Below, one piece after another: positions 52,016 to 62,815 of a DNA stretch of 64,000 nt. Under the pieces are notes generated by a model. That model had not been told where the DNA came from and searched no databases. It saw only the letters and a program-made list of their open reading frames with translations. The DNA is from Diplonema papillatum (lineage: Eukaryota > Euglenozoa > Diplonemea > Diplonemida > Diplonemidae), in contig JAPJBO010000991.1 in assembly GCA_030068145.1 (NCBI GenBank), forward strand, positions 16,503-80,502, written 5' to 3'. The position numbers and the translations under genes are program-made. The first letter of the stretch is position 1. Each line of letters begins with the position of its first letter.

Positions 52016-53728
52016 AAGGGGGTTCGCGCGGTGCGACTTCGCCTCGCAGACGACCAAGCCAGTCCTGAGCGCTTCGTGCAGCAACACCAGCGGTACTCGA
52101 TACTTCGGAGGGGGAAAAGGACCCGGTTGCCGAAGAATGACGCGGAGAAGTCGGCGCCATTGCATGTCGACTCGGTGCCCCCGATCAATGTCGACGTGCT
52201 GCGGAAGCGGATGAACCCGCAAACGCGGAAACGATTTGACGAAACCTGGTCGCGGACGTTTTTTCCTCATGCGCATGGCAGAACGAAGTCTTCTCCCCCA
52301 CGTCCCTCTAGATTTGCTTCAGCACATGCAAGGGAATTGCAGGCGCACGGGATTGCTCAGCGCGGTCGTGGGCCTAACGGCCTCCTCAATGTCCCGTTCA
52401 CCGTTGTGGAGGAGAAAGAAGGGGCGCTTCGTCAGCGCTTTATTCTCTGGACGTACGACGCCAACGCTGTGGTCGAGACGGACGGTTACCAGGCACATGT
52501 CCCGCTTCAGCATGTCTCTCAGTACCTCGAGGCGGTCAGCGAGGAGTGTGGCTCGACGCGAGACTTCCGGTGTGGGTTCTACGGCATCGAGATTCCGATC
52601 GCCTCTCGCGGACTCTTCGCATTCCAAGATGATGCAGGAGAGTGGTGGGAGTTGACGAGGCTGCCGATGGGACATTCCTGTGCGCCGGAGCTGATGCACA
52701 CGGTGGCGTCGACGGCGGCGGGGCACCCGGAATACGTCGACGGCCAGTACGCGGTGTCCTCGGACGTGGTAGTTCACGTGTGGGTGGACAACATCCGGTA
52801 CGCAGGGCCGCACGATCTAGTGCTGGCGGTGACGTCGCGGTTGGACGAGCTCGCTTCGGAAGCTGGCATGACGTGGAAGGCCGCCGACACGCAGACGGCT
52901 GCGCAACGCTACGAGTTCATCGGCGTTGAGTGGAATCACGCCGACGGAACAGTGGGCGTATCGCGCAAAATGCGGTCGCGGTTGCAACGTGCAGAGGACG
53001 CCATCGAAGGGGGTTCAATGACGGCCTCGGATGTGGAGTCCCTTGCTGGCCGTCTCCTTCACGCCTCGGCCATCACCGGCGTATTTGTGGGCGAGTTTTA
53101 CTTCGTCTTGAAGTTCTTTCGCAGGGTGACGAACGCGTTGAACCGGGGCGAGAAGGCCGTAGATGAGAAGGTCGTCCTCTCCGGCGGCATACGGCGGTCG
53201 CTCCCCGTATGGCTGCGACGGGTTGCGCGGCGACGTGCCGTGCCTGTTGCCGCGCAGACGCCGGAGTTGGCGGTTTTTGTTGACGCCAGCCTGGATGGTT
53301 GGGGCGGTGTACTCGTGGATGTCGACACCAACGACATGGTTGTAGTGGGTGCGCGGTGGAAGAGAGCCGAAAGGCGTTTCCACATCAACGAGTTGGAAGC
53401 CATGGCTTTGGAGAGGTCCGTAGCGGCCATCACACCAGCGCACGCGGGCTCCACGGTGTCCATTGTTGTGGACAATACTTCTGTGCAGGGGGTAGCCCGC
53501 AAAGGATCATGCCTGCGTTCGCAGGTTCTCAACGACTCTGTCGTGCGTGCATTGTTGTGTTTGCAGCGACTGAATATTGCATTTTCAGTTCGTTGGGTGA
53601 AGAGCGCGGGTAATCCTGCTGATCTGCCATCGCGGGTCCCGGTAACGTCTCTCACCGATAAGAATATCGCGGACATTTCACTTGCGGTCCGGGATTTTTT
53701 AACTGGCGAGATGGGTTTGGTGGCGTGA
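52016..53728 (+). CDS. DIRS-1 reverse transcriptase and RNase H
   Basis: The frame is open from 50696, but recognisable homology starts only after the recombinase stop; the first ATG after it is at 52211, so the real start is uncertain. RT landmarks: Asp in RDFRCGFYGIEIP, ELTRLPMGHSCAPE, then the active site VHVWVDNIRYAG, where the usual YxDD pair is DN. RNase H landmarks: LAVFVDASLDGWGGV, FHINELEAMAL, SIVVDNTSVQGV, GNPADLPSR. Trypanosomatid VIPER/TATE-type RTs are close relatives in my judgement. Confidence 0.8.
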   Translation, partial: KGVRAVRLRLADDQASPERFVQQHQRYSILRRGKRTRLPKNDAEKSAPLHVDSVPPINVDVLRKRMNPQTRKRFDETWSRTFFPHAHGRTKSSPPRPSRFASAHARELQAHGIAQRGRGPNGLLNVPFTVVEEKEGALRQRFILWTYDANAVVETDGYQAHVPLQHVSQYLEAVSEECGSTRDFRCGFYGIEIPIASRGLFAFQDDAGEWWELTRLPMGHSCAPELMHTVASTAAGHPEYVDGQYAVSSDVVVHVWVDNIRYAGPHDLVLAVTSRLDELASEAGMTWKAADTQTAAQRYEFIGVEWNHADGTVGVSRKMRSRLQRAEDAIEGGSMTASDVESLAGRLLHASAITGVFVGEFYFVLKFFRRVTNALNRGEKAVDEKVVLSGGIRRSLPVWLRRVARRRAVPVAAQTPELAVFVDASLDGWGGVLVDVDTNDMVVVGARWKRAERRFHINELEAMALERSVAAITPAHAGSTVSIVVDNTSVQGVARKGSCLRSQVLNDSVVRALLCLQRLNIAFSVRWVKSAGNPADLPSRVPVTSLTDKNIADISLAVRDFLTGEMGLVA

Positions 53729-53855
53729 CCTCCGGGGCTAGCCCGTTCGCTCACTTTCTGCGGCTAGCTCGGGGGGTAACCCCATCGTATGTGACCTCTC
53801 GTGTTTTCTCCGTTCATTGCTTGCGTCTCAGGAGTGCGTGAACGACGGAGAATTC
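53726..53855 (+). repeat. DIRS-1 repeat B1
   Basis: Near-identical to B2 at 54101-54233. It begins at the RT stop codon, runs over gctagcccgttcgctcac and ends gacggagaattc. Confidence 0.9.
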
Positions 53856-53893
53856 TATTGATTTATCAGGGGAATTCTACTAGGTAAAACAAA

Positions 53894-53940
53894 CGACCCT
53901 TAGGACACCTCGGTGCGCACTTGGATCGCGGGGGAAAATT
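53894..53940 (+). repeat. DIRS-1 repeat A2
   Basis: Matches A1 at 49662-49707 apart from the first bases. The sequence between B1 and A2 (tattgatttatcagggg and onward) should represent the element's normal left tip. Confidence 0.85.
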
Positions 53941-54100
53941 TTCCCACCCGCCCTCCCTGCAACTCTGTTTATCATTTTCTGCCTTCGACGGCCGTGCGGC
54001 CATGGATACCCTCGTGCGAGGGTGCACTTTCTTGCTGGATACCAGCTTCCGTTGCTTCGGCGGCGAGATCCGTGGGGCATGGGTTCCCACCCTCCGTCCC

Positions 54101-54231
54101 CCGTGACCTCCGGGGCTAGCCCGTTCGCTCACTTTCTGCGGCTAGCTCGGGGGGTAACCCCATCGTATGTGACCTCTCGTGTTTTCTCCGTTCATTGCTT
54201 GCGTCTCAGGAGTGCGTGAACGACGGAGAAT

Positions 54232-54233
<2 letters not shown>
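54101..54233 (+). repeat. DIRS-1 repeat B2 (right end)
   Basis: Copy of B1. Its last bases, gagaattc, touch the next (CA)n tract. Confidence 0.9.
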
Positions 54234-54495
<262 letters not shown>

Positions 54496-54684
54496 TAGCA
54501 AGCTAGCTTGAGCGCCGAAGGCGCGTCAAGTGGAATCCTATCCTGTCCACGAGAAGGGCGATGTATTCTTGTTTTCTCCACTCTTTTACGAGGTTGGAAA
54601 GGCTGGTTGATGCAAACAACGAACAGGCCAAAAAGGAACCGCACTGCCTTACATCTCTTGTTTGCACTCCCTCCTTCCCGAAGA

Positions 54685-55932
54685 ATGTCTGCCCCGCCAA
54701 GCTCTCCGCTCCCGGACAGAGAACGGTACGACTTTTACTTCCCGGCACCCCTCGCTGCTGCTTGGAAGAAAAAGTTCGGTTCAGAGCCGAGACATCGCCG
54801 CAACCTTGATGTCGGCGACATGCGGGCCGGCTGCGTCCGGGTTATGGGCCAGTGTGACGATGCATCCATCATGCAGTTGCGGGGAGTTTTGGCCGATGCG
54901 CTGGCGGTCCCGATGGCCGAGATCGGTAGTGTCAGCGCCCCCTCGTTGGTTGGCGTCGCCTTGGAGCTGGAGCAGGCCGATGTGGAAGGTTTGCGCCGCT
55001 GCGTTGCCCGGAATCATCCCTCAGGTGTTCCGGTTCCGGTCGCACCCCCGGCCATTGGTTCGGCTTTGGAGGCGCGCTTGGATCGGATGATGGCGCTGCT
55101 GGGTGACGTCGCCAGCCGCGTAGGCCGCCTCGAGTCCACACCCCAGAACGGCTCGCAGGAGAGCCCTGCCGGGACCTCGCTTCCGGCTCCGCAGCGTCTT
55201 GAGGGTTTATACCTCGGGGTCAAGCTCACCGACGGAACCGCCACGGCCGTGGTTACGAACATGGGGCCGGACGGGGCGACCCTCGTCGTTTTGGGGAGAG
55301 ACGCTTTCCAGTTCGTGACACACGCGGATCTGGCGCAGTTTTGGACGCTCGCGGTCAGCGACGAGAGAGGGAGAGCCGATGTCCGGCCTAGCGTGCTCCC
55401 GGACCCGGTGCCCACGCACAGGGAAAGCCGACCCCGCGTCGACGCCGGCTCTGTGAGAGCCATCGTGCACGACGGGGCCGCATGGCCTTCGTACGCAGAC
55501 GAGCAGCCGGATTTTCGTCCGCTCCTCGTCACCGAGCTGGAGCGAAGGTCTCCGGAGCAGGTGCCAGCTGCCACCGCCTACAGGCAGCTGCTGTCTCTGA
55601 CCACGATGGTCTTGGGCAACGAAGACGACACCGCGGTCCTCGCCCGAGTCAGCGAGTTTATGGAGTACTGGCGGGTGAGGGAAAAGTTGGGGTACCAGGC
55701 GGCGGATGCCTACGCAGACGCCCTCGAGGACCCCGCCCTGTTGCCCCAACGCATGAAGCGAGCGAAACAGGCGGCAGAGGCCGCGGCAGCTCCTCCGTCT
55801 CCTTCTGCACACCCCCGCAGACGCTCTCGAGGCGGAGACCGCGGGCCCCATGCTCGCCATGGTTTTCGCCGGAAGGCGCAGAGCAGGGCAGGGAGCGCGG
55901 GCAGCACGAAACAGCAGGGTGGTCGAAAGTAA
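54685..55932 (+). CDS. DIRS-2 gag-like protein
   Basis: 415 residues from ATG 54685 (MSAPPSSPLPDRERYDFYF), eight bases after the A1 repeat. It contains a short coiled coil (LEARLDRMMALLGDVASRV), a beta-rich middle (GLYLGVKLTDGTATAVVTN) and an Arg/Gly-rich basic tail (HPRRRSRGGDRGPHARHGF). No sequence similarity to DIRS-1 gag is evident, although the layout is the same. Confidence 0.65.
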   Translation: MSAPPSSPLPDRERYDFYFPAPLAAAWKKKFGSEPRHRRNLDVGDMRAGCVRVMGQCDDASIMQLRGVLADALAVPMAEIGSVSAPSLVGVALELEQADVEGLRRCVARNHPSGVPVPVAPPAIGSALEARLDRMMALLGDVASRVGRLESTPQNGSQESPAGTSLPAPQRLEGLYLGVKLTDGTATAVVTNMGPDGATLVVLGRDAFQFVTHADLAQFWTLAVSDERGRADVRPSVLPDPVPTHRESRPRVDAGSVRAIVHDGAAWPSYADEQPDFRPLLVTELERRSPEQVPAATAYRQLLSLTTMVLGNEDDTAVLARVSEFMEYWRVREKLGYQAADAYADALEDPALLPQRMKRAKQAAEAAAAPPSPSAHPRRRSRGGDRGPHARHGFRRKAQSRAGSAGSTKQQGGRK

Positions 55933-56903
55933 ACGACCTCCGCCTCTGTCCACCTCTCAGCACGGTTTCTGCGAACGCCCGCCTCGAACATTCTCTCTTC
56001 CTGATTCGCGACGGACATCAGCTGGCGCGCGCCATTGCGCAGAATATTCCCCCGGAGAGGGCACACCTTTTTGCCACGGGTCCGAGGAACGTGGGCGAGG
56101 CCGACAGGCTTCTCGCGCAGTTTGCCGATTTCGTGCGAACCGAGTCCCCGCAGACTCCCGTCGACCTGGCTCTCATCCGTTTTGCGTGGAGCCGTCTCGG
56201 CAGTGCTCAGCCGCTGACAGTCAGGAACTACCTGGCGCGGCTCATGAAATCTTTGGCCGACCGAGGGGTTCGCGGAGTGCGGACCCGCCGCGTGCAACAA
56301 GCGTCGCAGGCGTTGCGGCGGCTCTCGGTCATGATCCGACCGAGTCAGGCGATGCCGCTGACCACGGAACAGTCAAAGGCAGTTGTGGACTTGTTGGAGC
56401 TGCAGGGTTTCGTTCGGGAGGCGGCTATGGTAGCGGCAGTCTGGTTGACGCGCGCACGCGTTCCGGACCTCCGTGTGGTGACCACGGAGGACATCGAGGA
56501 GATCTCCAACCGGGGCGGCGAACCACGGAGCGTAGGCGTCCAGCTTTTTCTCAAGGAAAAGCAGGCGAAGACGTACAACGCGCCGGAGTACCTCCCCCCG
56601 GGGGAGTTGACCGCCAAACTCGTGCGGTTGGCGCGCGGCGCCCCGCCTGGGCCTCTTTTCGCTCGGACGAAAACCGAGTACGACCTGTCCCTTCAGAGGA
56701 TTCGAGCAGCTCTCCCAGAAGGGGCGGTCATGCACAGTTTTCGGCGCGGCGCGACACAGGAGCTCGAGCGAGCCGGCGCCTCAAGGTCCGAGCTTGTCGA
56801 TCTCCTGAGGCACGCCGATCCCAGGACGACTCGACGGTACATGATGCGTACGGCACCGGCGGACGTAGAACGCAAGTCTTCACAACTCGCCCCGTTGCAG
56901 TGA
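55482..56903 (+). CDS. DIRS-2 tyrosine recombinase
   Basis: Overlaps the gag ORF in another frame. The start is uncertain: the ATG at 55482 gives 473 residues, but the conserved part begins only after gag, around ARLEHSLFLIRDGHQLARAI. Catalytic motifs: Arg in VWLTRARVPDLRVV, His-x-x-Arg in VMHSFRRGATQEL, His in DLLRHADPRTTRR and Tyr in RRYMMRTAPADV. Diverged from the DIRS-1 enzyme. Confidence 0.85.
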   Translation: MAFVRRRAAGFSSAPRHRAGAKVSGAGASCHRLQAAAVSDHDGLGQRRRHRGPRPSQRVYGVLAGEGKVGVPGGGCLRRRPRGPRPVAPTHEASETGGRGRGSSSVSFCTPPQTLSRRRPRAPCSPWFSPEGAEQGRERGQHETAGWSKVNDLRLCPPLSTVSANARLEHSLFLIRDGHQLARAIAQNIPPERAHLFATGPRNVGEADRLLAQFADFVRTESPQTPVDLALIRFAWSRLGSAQPLTVRNYLARLMKSLADRGVRGVRTRRVQQASQALRRLSVMIRPSQAMPLTTEQSKAVVDLLELQGFVREAAMVAAVWLTRARVPDLRVVTTEDIEEISNRGGEPRSVGVQLFLKEKQAKTYNAPEYLPPGELTAKLVRLARGAPPGPLFARTKTEYDLSLQRIRAALPEGAVMHSFRRGATQELERAGASRSELVDLLRHADPRTTRRYMMRTAPADVERKSSQLAPLQ

Positions 56904-58609
56904 CCTTTGGGCGCGAGCCGGATTTTCGACGTGTGCTTTTCGGCGGGGGCTTGTTGTTGTATGACGCAGACGAGTTCTGGCGGTTTATTTACACACAGCT
57001 TCTACCCTTTCTCACGTCCATGACGCACGGTACCGAAACCGTGCTCAGGATGCCGGGTGCTCAGCTAGATGACTTTCCGTCGGGCCTCATCTCTTTGTTT
57101 GAGGTCGCCCTCATGGCGGTTGAGCTAGGCAGGGATCCAGGGTTTGTTGATATGCTGCAAGAGACGACGGCGTTCAAGCAGGCGGTCTTGGCCGCTCCAC
57201 CCGTCCCCGGGCCAAAGACACGGATGCCGACCGCTTATGTCGACAAGTGTGTGTCACAGGGGGTTGCAGTTTTGAAGAGACGGTGCGAGACGGCTCGAGG
57301 CGTCGTCTCGCTGTTCGACGTGCCAAAGAAGGATCCGACCGTACGCCGTCTCATCGTCGACGGAAGGCCAGTCAACGGCGCCATGCGTTCACCGCCATCT
57401 TTCAAACTGCCCGATCCTTTGCACCTCTCTCACCTCATCCTGTCGTCCGGGTACAAGTGGGCCGCGAAGATCGACTTTCGTGGGTACTTCCATCAGTTTC
57501 CCATGGATGACTACGTCTCGTCTTTCTTCATGTTCCGCGCGCAGTCCACATGGTATCGTTGGACTAGGATGCCGATGGGCTGGGCGTGGGCCCCGTACAT
57601 CGCCCAGATGACGACGGAGACAATCATGGGACCGGTCCTCGAACACGGCGCCGCTTGTTATGACGACGTGATTGTTCTTGGGACGACAAGAGACGAGTGT
57701 GTGCAGCGAGTAGACATTTTCGTCGAACGCGCGTCCCGGGCAGCGGCTGAAATAAATCACGAAAAGTCTCTTCTTACACCGGTTCAGCGTTTGGAATACC
57801 TTGGAATCGAGTGGGACCTTGCTGCCACCTGTTTTTCCCTCCCCGCGGCCTGGCGCTCTTCCACCGTGCAGAACATCGAACGGCTCCTCGCGTTTCCTGC
57901 AGTGACCGTTCGGCAGGCGTGGTACGTCGTCGGGTGTATCGTGTGGGTCTGCTACGCGTCTGGTTTCTGGTTGTGCCGGTACAGTGAAGTTCTATCGTGG
58001 GTAAGCGATCGCGCAGCTGCGTTGGCAACCGGCTTGCTAACTTGGGACACCCTCGAGTGTCTTCCCAAACCTTTCTGTCGCGATGTGATAAGTTTCGTGG
58101 CGTACCTACGCACTTCCACTCGGCTCTCGGCTCGTTTGCGGCGCTCACTGAGTTTTGACTGTGTTGTTTGGTCCGATGCTAGCCGTTTGGGTTGGGGTGT
58201 TTGCCACAATACCATTGTCGACACTGGTGCGATATGGGGCACGTGGTCCCACGAGGAGGATATATTTCACCTCGAACTTCGGGCTGCTCTACGTGCCTTA
58301 AGGGTAGCCCACGAAATAGGGGGCACGACACCGCTCATTCTGACAGACAATCAAGCTGTCATGTACGTTTTGAGTAAGGGCCATGCCGCGACACGCTTGG
58401 GCAATCGACTCTTGTTGCAACACGCGGGTCTTTTTTCTTCTTTTGCAGGTGGTGTGCTGGTGGGTTGGATCCCTACTGACCGAATGCCGGCAGACTCGTA
58501 CTCGCGCAAGGGTACCAACGGGACGGACTCGTTCAAGGTTTGCACTGAGGGCGTTATTTGCGACGGCCACAGTTTCACCATCGACCGTGCGCTTGTCAGG
58601 CTAGCTTGA
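56900..58609 (+). CDS. DIRS-2 reverse transcriptase and RNase H
   Basis: The frame is open from 55850. The domain part begins at the recombinase stop, where GTGA overlaps both frames, so initiation at a GTG or by re-initiation is possible. RT landmarks: VSLFDVPKKDPTVRRLIVD, AAKIDFRGYFHQFPM, RMPMGWAWAPYIAQ, ACYDDVIVLG, with the normal YDD catalytic pair; then LEYLGIEWDL. RNase H landmarks: VVWSDASRLGWGV, FHLELRAALRAL, ILTDNQAVMYVL, TDRMPADSYSR. Unlike DIRS-1 the active site is canonical. Confidence 0.87.
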   Translation: MTFGREPDFRRVLFGGGLLLYDADEFWRFIYTQLLPFLTSMTHGTETVLRMPGAQLDDFPSGLISLFEVALMAVELGRDPGFVDMLQETTAFKQAVLAAPPVPGPKTRMPTAYVDKCVSQGVAVLKRRCETARGVVSLFDVPKKDPTVRRLIVDGRPVNGAMRSPPSFKLPDPLHLSHLILSSGYKWAAKIDFRGYFHQFPMDDYVSSFFMFRAQSTWYRWTRMPMGWAWAPYIAQMTTETIMGPVLEHGAACYDDVIVLGTTRDECVQRVDIFVERASRAAAEINHEKSLLTPVQRLEYLGIEWDLAATCFSLPAAWRSSTVQNIERLLAFPAVTVRQAWYVVGCIVWVCYASGFWLCRYSEVLSWVSDRAAALATGLLTWDTLECLPKPFCRDVISFVAYLRTSTRLSARLRRSLSFDCVVWSDASRLGWGVCHNTIVDTGAIWGTWSHEEDIFHLELRAALRALRVAHEIGGTTPLILTDNQAVMYVLSKGHAATRLGNRLLLQHAGLFSSFAGGVLVGWIPTDRMPADSYSRKGTNGTDSFKVCTEGVICDGHSFTIDRALVRLA

Positions 58610-59026
58610 GAATCCATCGCACGTAGGTCCATCTCTTGTTTGCACTCCCTCCTTCCCAGTTATTCGTGCCGTCTCTCGGCCCTTTCTTTCCTTTCTTCTT
58701 GGTTCATGTTCTGTGCCTGACGGATACGATATGATGTTTTCTTGTTTCACCGTTTTGCTGCCATTTGGGAAATCCACAGCACAGCATGGGTTGCATGTGA
58801 TTGAGGAATAAACTCGGGACAGGATAAAGGATTCCATACTACAAGCTAGCTTGAGCGCCGAAGGCGCGTCAAGTGGAATCCTATCCTGTCCACGAGAAGG
58901 GCGATGTATTCTTGTTTTCTCCACTCTTTTACGAGGTTGGAAAGGCTGGTTGATGCAAACAACGAACAGGCCAAAAAGGAACCGCACTGCCTTACATCTC
59001 TTGTTTGCACTCCCTCCTTCCCGGAT

Positions 59027-59534
<508 letters not shown>

Positions 59535-59826
59535 GTACTTGCGACTCTTTCTTTGAATTCCGCATCCGTCAAGATTTGTAGGAAATCCTCGAGGAGGCCG
59601 CCGTAGTTTCTTGAGGGAAGTTGTTCTACTTCGAGGCCCTCGAAGGCCAGTCGTATCGAAAATCGCTGTATCGTCAGATTTTCCGTTTGTCTAGTTTGGC
59701 ACGAAACCTGGTTGATCCCGTCAAAAAAATGCTTGTTTTAAGGATTAAGCCATACGTAGTTAGGTCCAGAAGGGTCAAGACCCAGGAAGTTGGATATCAG
59801 CCCAATCGCCAACATTGCACACACAG

Positions 59827-59958
59827 GCACTCCAGCGTCTCGTGGCAGCTACCGAAAGCATCGAAAATTCTTTCGGCGGAGTCACGCGGTACTTGTGGGA
59901 TCCGTCGCACGGCTACCTTGGTCACGATCTGAGCGAGATCGGAAATGCCATCGCTTTA
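59827..59958 (+). CDS. Phosphagen kinase-like protein, exon 3
   Basis: 44 codons after acceptor cacacacag (ends 59826), up to donor gtatgt at 59959, phase 0: ALQRLVAATESIENSFGGV, then RYLWDPSHGYLGHDLSEIG, NAIAL. It aligns with the RLxxAxxxIE helix and the LGYxxxCPSNLGTGLR strand of the family. At the position of the reactive Cys (C283 in muscle creatine kinase) there is Asp, and the following Arg (R292) is Ala. The last 80-100 residues of the usual protein, including the flexible substrate loop, are not found before 60.5 kb and may lie outside the window or be lost. Confidence 0.75.
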
Positions 59959-60530
59959 GTATGTCTTTATATTCTTCCCTTGCGTCTGGCATTCGCCCAG
60001 TTCGGTCCCTCTGGCTGATTTCAAGGGATGCTGTTTTGTGCGTGCCGATTAATCGCTTCGCCGCTACACACCAAATTCCTTCGCATGCTCGTCGCACGAA
60101 TAATCGTCTCGTACAAACACGCGTGATGGTCGCAATCACGGAGACCGCTCTGGGGGGAGAATGTGCTGTATCTAGGTGGATCTAGATCTGGTGCCGGGCG
60201 TAAGCGTTCAACAACTCTCAGCTTCTGAGGCTCGACTCCATCGTGCGCCCCTCCATCATAGCAGACGTCGCGACTGGAGGAGACAGCAGTACAAAACACG
60301 CAACGAAAGGGGGGAGTACCCCGTGTCACTCTTACGCAGTTTCCTGGGATACTGTATATCGTACCACCATCACTAATGCGGCACACACAGCTTAGACTCA
60401 TCCAACGGTCTTCGGCAGGTGAAATAGGCCTTGACTCCGAACTTACCTCAACACAGGCCAACGGCCCAACCCACACCAGACCCGGGTCGCTGGCAGCTGT
60501 TTCACTGAAAAGCAAAGGAATACACCCCTA
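59959..60530. other. Probable intron or intergenic sequence; no further kinase exon seen
   Basis: I looked for the C-terminal guanidino-kinase motifs (RGTGG-type loop, NxxRLGxSE) in all frames and did not find them. Confidence 0.35.
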
Positions 60531-60845
60531 AGGGAGCACAGATTTTTTCCTGAGCGGGCCACCAGCCCACCTTTTATAGGGGGGGGTGGGGGACCCACCT
60601 TTTCCCCCCAGGAGGGTCCGGTTTTCCAGAATTCTGGAATCACTCCGGATTGGTGTTCTCCGCGAGTTTTTCAGAAATTTTTCAGATATACCGCCAAAAA
60701 ACATGAAAAACAGGGGGGTGCGGGGGGCTACGCCCCCCGCCCAAACGGTACGGGTTTTCTAATAAACTTTTCAACCCCATTTCAACAATCCTGTTGGTGT
60801 TTCTCACTTAGAAATCTACAGCTAGACCACTTTTCAGACAACAAA

Positions 60846-61300
60846 AACTGGGGTTGTCCCACATTTTTGGGTCACCAATACTGACGTTTGAGGGTTGTCC
60901 CACTTTTTTCGATCACCAAAACTGACGTTTGAGGGTTGTCCCACTTTTTTGGATCACCAATACTGACGTTTGAGGGTTGTCCCACTTTTTTGGATCACTA
61001 AAACTGACGTTTGAGGGTTGTCCCACTTTTTTGGATCACCAATACTGACGTTTGAGGGTTGTCCCACTTTTTTGGATCACCAAAACTGACGTTTGAGGGT
61101 TGTCCCACTTTTTTGGGTCACCAATAATGACGTCAGTATTGGTGATCCAAAAAAGTGGGACAACCCTCAAACGTCAGTTTTAGTGATCCAAAAAAGTGGG
61201 ACAACCCTCAAACGTCAGTATTGGTGATCCAAAAAAGTGGGACAACCCTCAAACGTCAGTTTTGGTGATCCAAAAAAGTGGGACAACCCTCAAACTAACG
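60846..61300. repeat. 41-bp repeat array arranged as an inverted repeat centred on TGACGTCA
   Basis: Left arm: tgacgtttgagggttgtcc words at 60882, 60923, 60964, 61005, 61046, 61087 (period 41). The centre is the palindrome tgacgtca at 61128-61135. The right arm continues as the reverse complement to about 61295. Units alternate ccaatac and ccaaaac, so the higher-order unit is 82 bp. The centre equals the consensus of CREB/ATF sites, but function is unknown. Confidence 0.93.
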
Positions 61301-61379
61301 TTTCCGGACCGGTCACGGACCACTGTCACCGATGGCTTTAGAATCTCGATGAAAGTGCTCGAAAAAGGTGAAAAACATG

Positions 61380-61500
61380 ACCCCGGGATTCGAACCTGTG
61401 CCCTCAGTGTAGAGGTCCGCCGCACTGGTGAAAAAATCGACCCTGCGGGATTCGAACCTGTGACTCTCACCGTAGAGGTCCGCCGCACTGTCAATTCGAC
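61380..61500 (-). mobile_element. Two tandem tRNA-like Pol III remnants
   Basis: Minus-strand B-box ggttcgaatcc at 61386-61396 and again at 61448-61458, each preceded (minus strand) by gcggcggacctctac, a tRNA-like anticodon-side sequence. T-stems have mismatches, so these are SINE-like derivatives and not functional tRNAs. Confidence 0.55.
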
Positions 61501-62164
61501 CACATATTTATGCTGGGGCGGGGAAAATTTTTCTCAAGTTCGCTCGAAAAATATTTTTTCGGATACCAAGGTGGGGGGGGGTCTGGGGACCCACCTTTTC
61601 ATTCTGCCAAGTCGGTGGGCAGGTGGCCCGCTCAGGAAAAAATCTGTGCTCCCTGTGGTGAGATCTTTGGTGTCGGTCCTAACTTGCTACGAACCTGGCT
61701 TACCAAAGCAAGCAAGTAAAGTAGGCACGAAAGAAGCCATGCACGCCCTCCCAACCCCCCTAATATACCACCCATTCCACGAAAAAGTGTCACAGATTTC
61801 GGCTTTTTTCGGATTTCTGCCGAAAATTTCCATCTGCAGGTCCGAAAATGGTCGGTTTCGAGATTTTGAGGACACGTTTGAATCCGTTGAGGACAGGGCT
61901 TTCCGAATATTTGGTCGGATAAAAATTTTGACCGACCCCCCCCCCGGAAATGGAGGTCGGCACCCGAAAAAATGGGGTCCTGGAGATCGGTTTTTTTTCT
62001 CTCTGCATCCAGGAGGGGGTCAGATTTTGATCGCTGGGCTAGCTGGCAGCTTGCCCATAATCGCGCATCCCAGAACTACTCGAAAACCAAAAGATTTCCC
62101 AAAAAGACCTCGAAAATAATTTCCAGACGGCTGCTTTTCACACCGAAAAATCGCAAAAAAAAAA

Positions 62165-62245
62165 AAATCGGACCGGGGGAATCGAACCATGGCCTACAGG
62201 GGCCCAGGAGGGTGCGGTAACCGTTAGGCTATGTTGCCAAACCTC
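62165..62245 (-). mobile_element. tRNA-derived SINE head, minus strand
   Basis: On the minus strand: A-box-like tagcctaacggttaccg, B-box ggttcgattcc (62178-62188), then a T-run (11 T) that would end Pol III transcription. Confidence 0.6.
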
Positions 62246-62440
62246 GGGCCAAAATTCGCTTTTAGCGCCTGCTCAGTTGGAATTCTTATCGGAAAGTGCG
62301 AGATCGTCATTTACTCGTTTCCAGTGTCCCAGGACGGTATTTCTGCTCTCTCAGAGCTTATTTCGCCCGGTTTGCGAAATACTCAAATGAGTCCAAAAAT
62401 TCTCACTCGGTAGTGAACAAAAAACTTTCCGCCGTTTTTT

Positions 62441-62650
62441 TAGCCCATGGTCCAGAGGTTACCACACCCACACAGGGGTTTGAGGGTCGGTGGTTCGATT
62501 CCCGCCGGAAATCGTTTTTTTGGGTTTTTGAAACAGCCCCAAAACCGACCTTTTGTCCATCTGCACGCCAGATTTTGGTCGCCACGCGAGCTGATTGCTT
62601 GCCCATAATCGCCAGGGATAGCTCTTTCCATCCCAAAAAAAAATTCCCAA
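62441..62650 (+). mobile_element. tRNA-derived SINE-like unit, copy 1
   Basis: A-box tggtccagaggtta (62448-62461), B-box ggttcgattcc (62492-62502), T-run, then a tail with gccagattttggtcgcca and tagctctttccatccc followed by A-rich sequence. Same layout as 63727-63910. Confidence 0.7.
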
Positions 62651-62756
62651 AAATTCCAAAATTTTGACCCAAAACGGGCTGCTTTTCAGACGGAAAATCT
62701 GTGACACTTTTTCGTGGAATGGGTGATACATGTACATTACAAGAACCCATTTGACG

Positions 62757-62815
62757 AAGGCCACCCCGGAGACTCTAAAATCCCGGATTCTCAAGTGAAC
62801 TTTAACTCTAAAGTA
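62757..62815 (+). repeat. Second copy of the short retroposon body
   Basis: ggccaccccggagactc, then taaaatcccggattctcaag, then tgaactttaactc match 15895-15945. No A tail here. Confidence 0.65.

Larger units (their letters stand above)
60531..61654. mobile_element. 1.1-kb foldback element with 41-bp terminal inverted repeats
   Basis: Left end agggagcacagattttttc (60531-60571) and right end (61614-61654) are inverted copies with one mismatch. The interior holds a GC-rich hairpin (60719-60741, gcggggggc-tac-gccccccgc), the 41-bp palindromic array, and two tRNA-like Pol III B boxes. No ORF of note. Confidence 0.85.
61769..62725. mobile_element. 0.96-kb foldback element with 31-bp perfect terminal inverted repeats
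   Basis: cacccattccacgaaaaag plus tgtcacagattt at 61769-61799 is exactly inverted at 62695-62725. The interior contains one minus-strand and one plus-strand tRNA-like unit. No gene. Confidence 0.88.

Noticed and set aside
61380-61500. Functional tRNA genes
   Set aside because: B boxes are present, but acceptor and T-stem pairing is poor, and the two copies differ in the stems. Called SINE-like.
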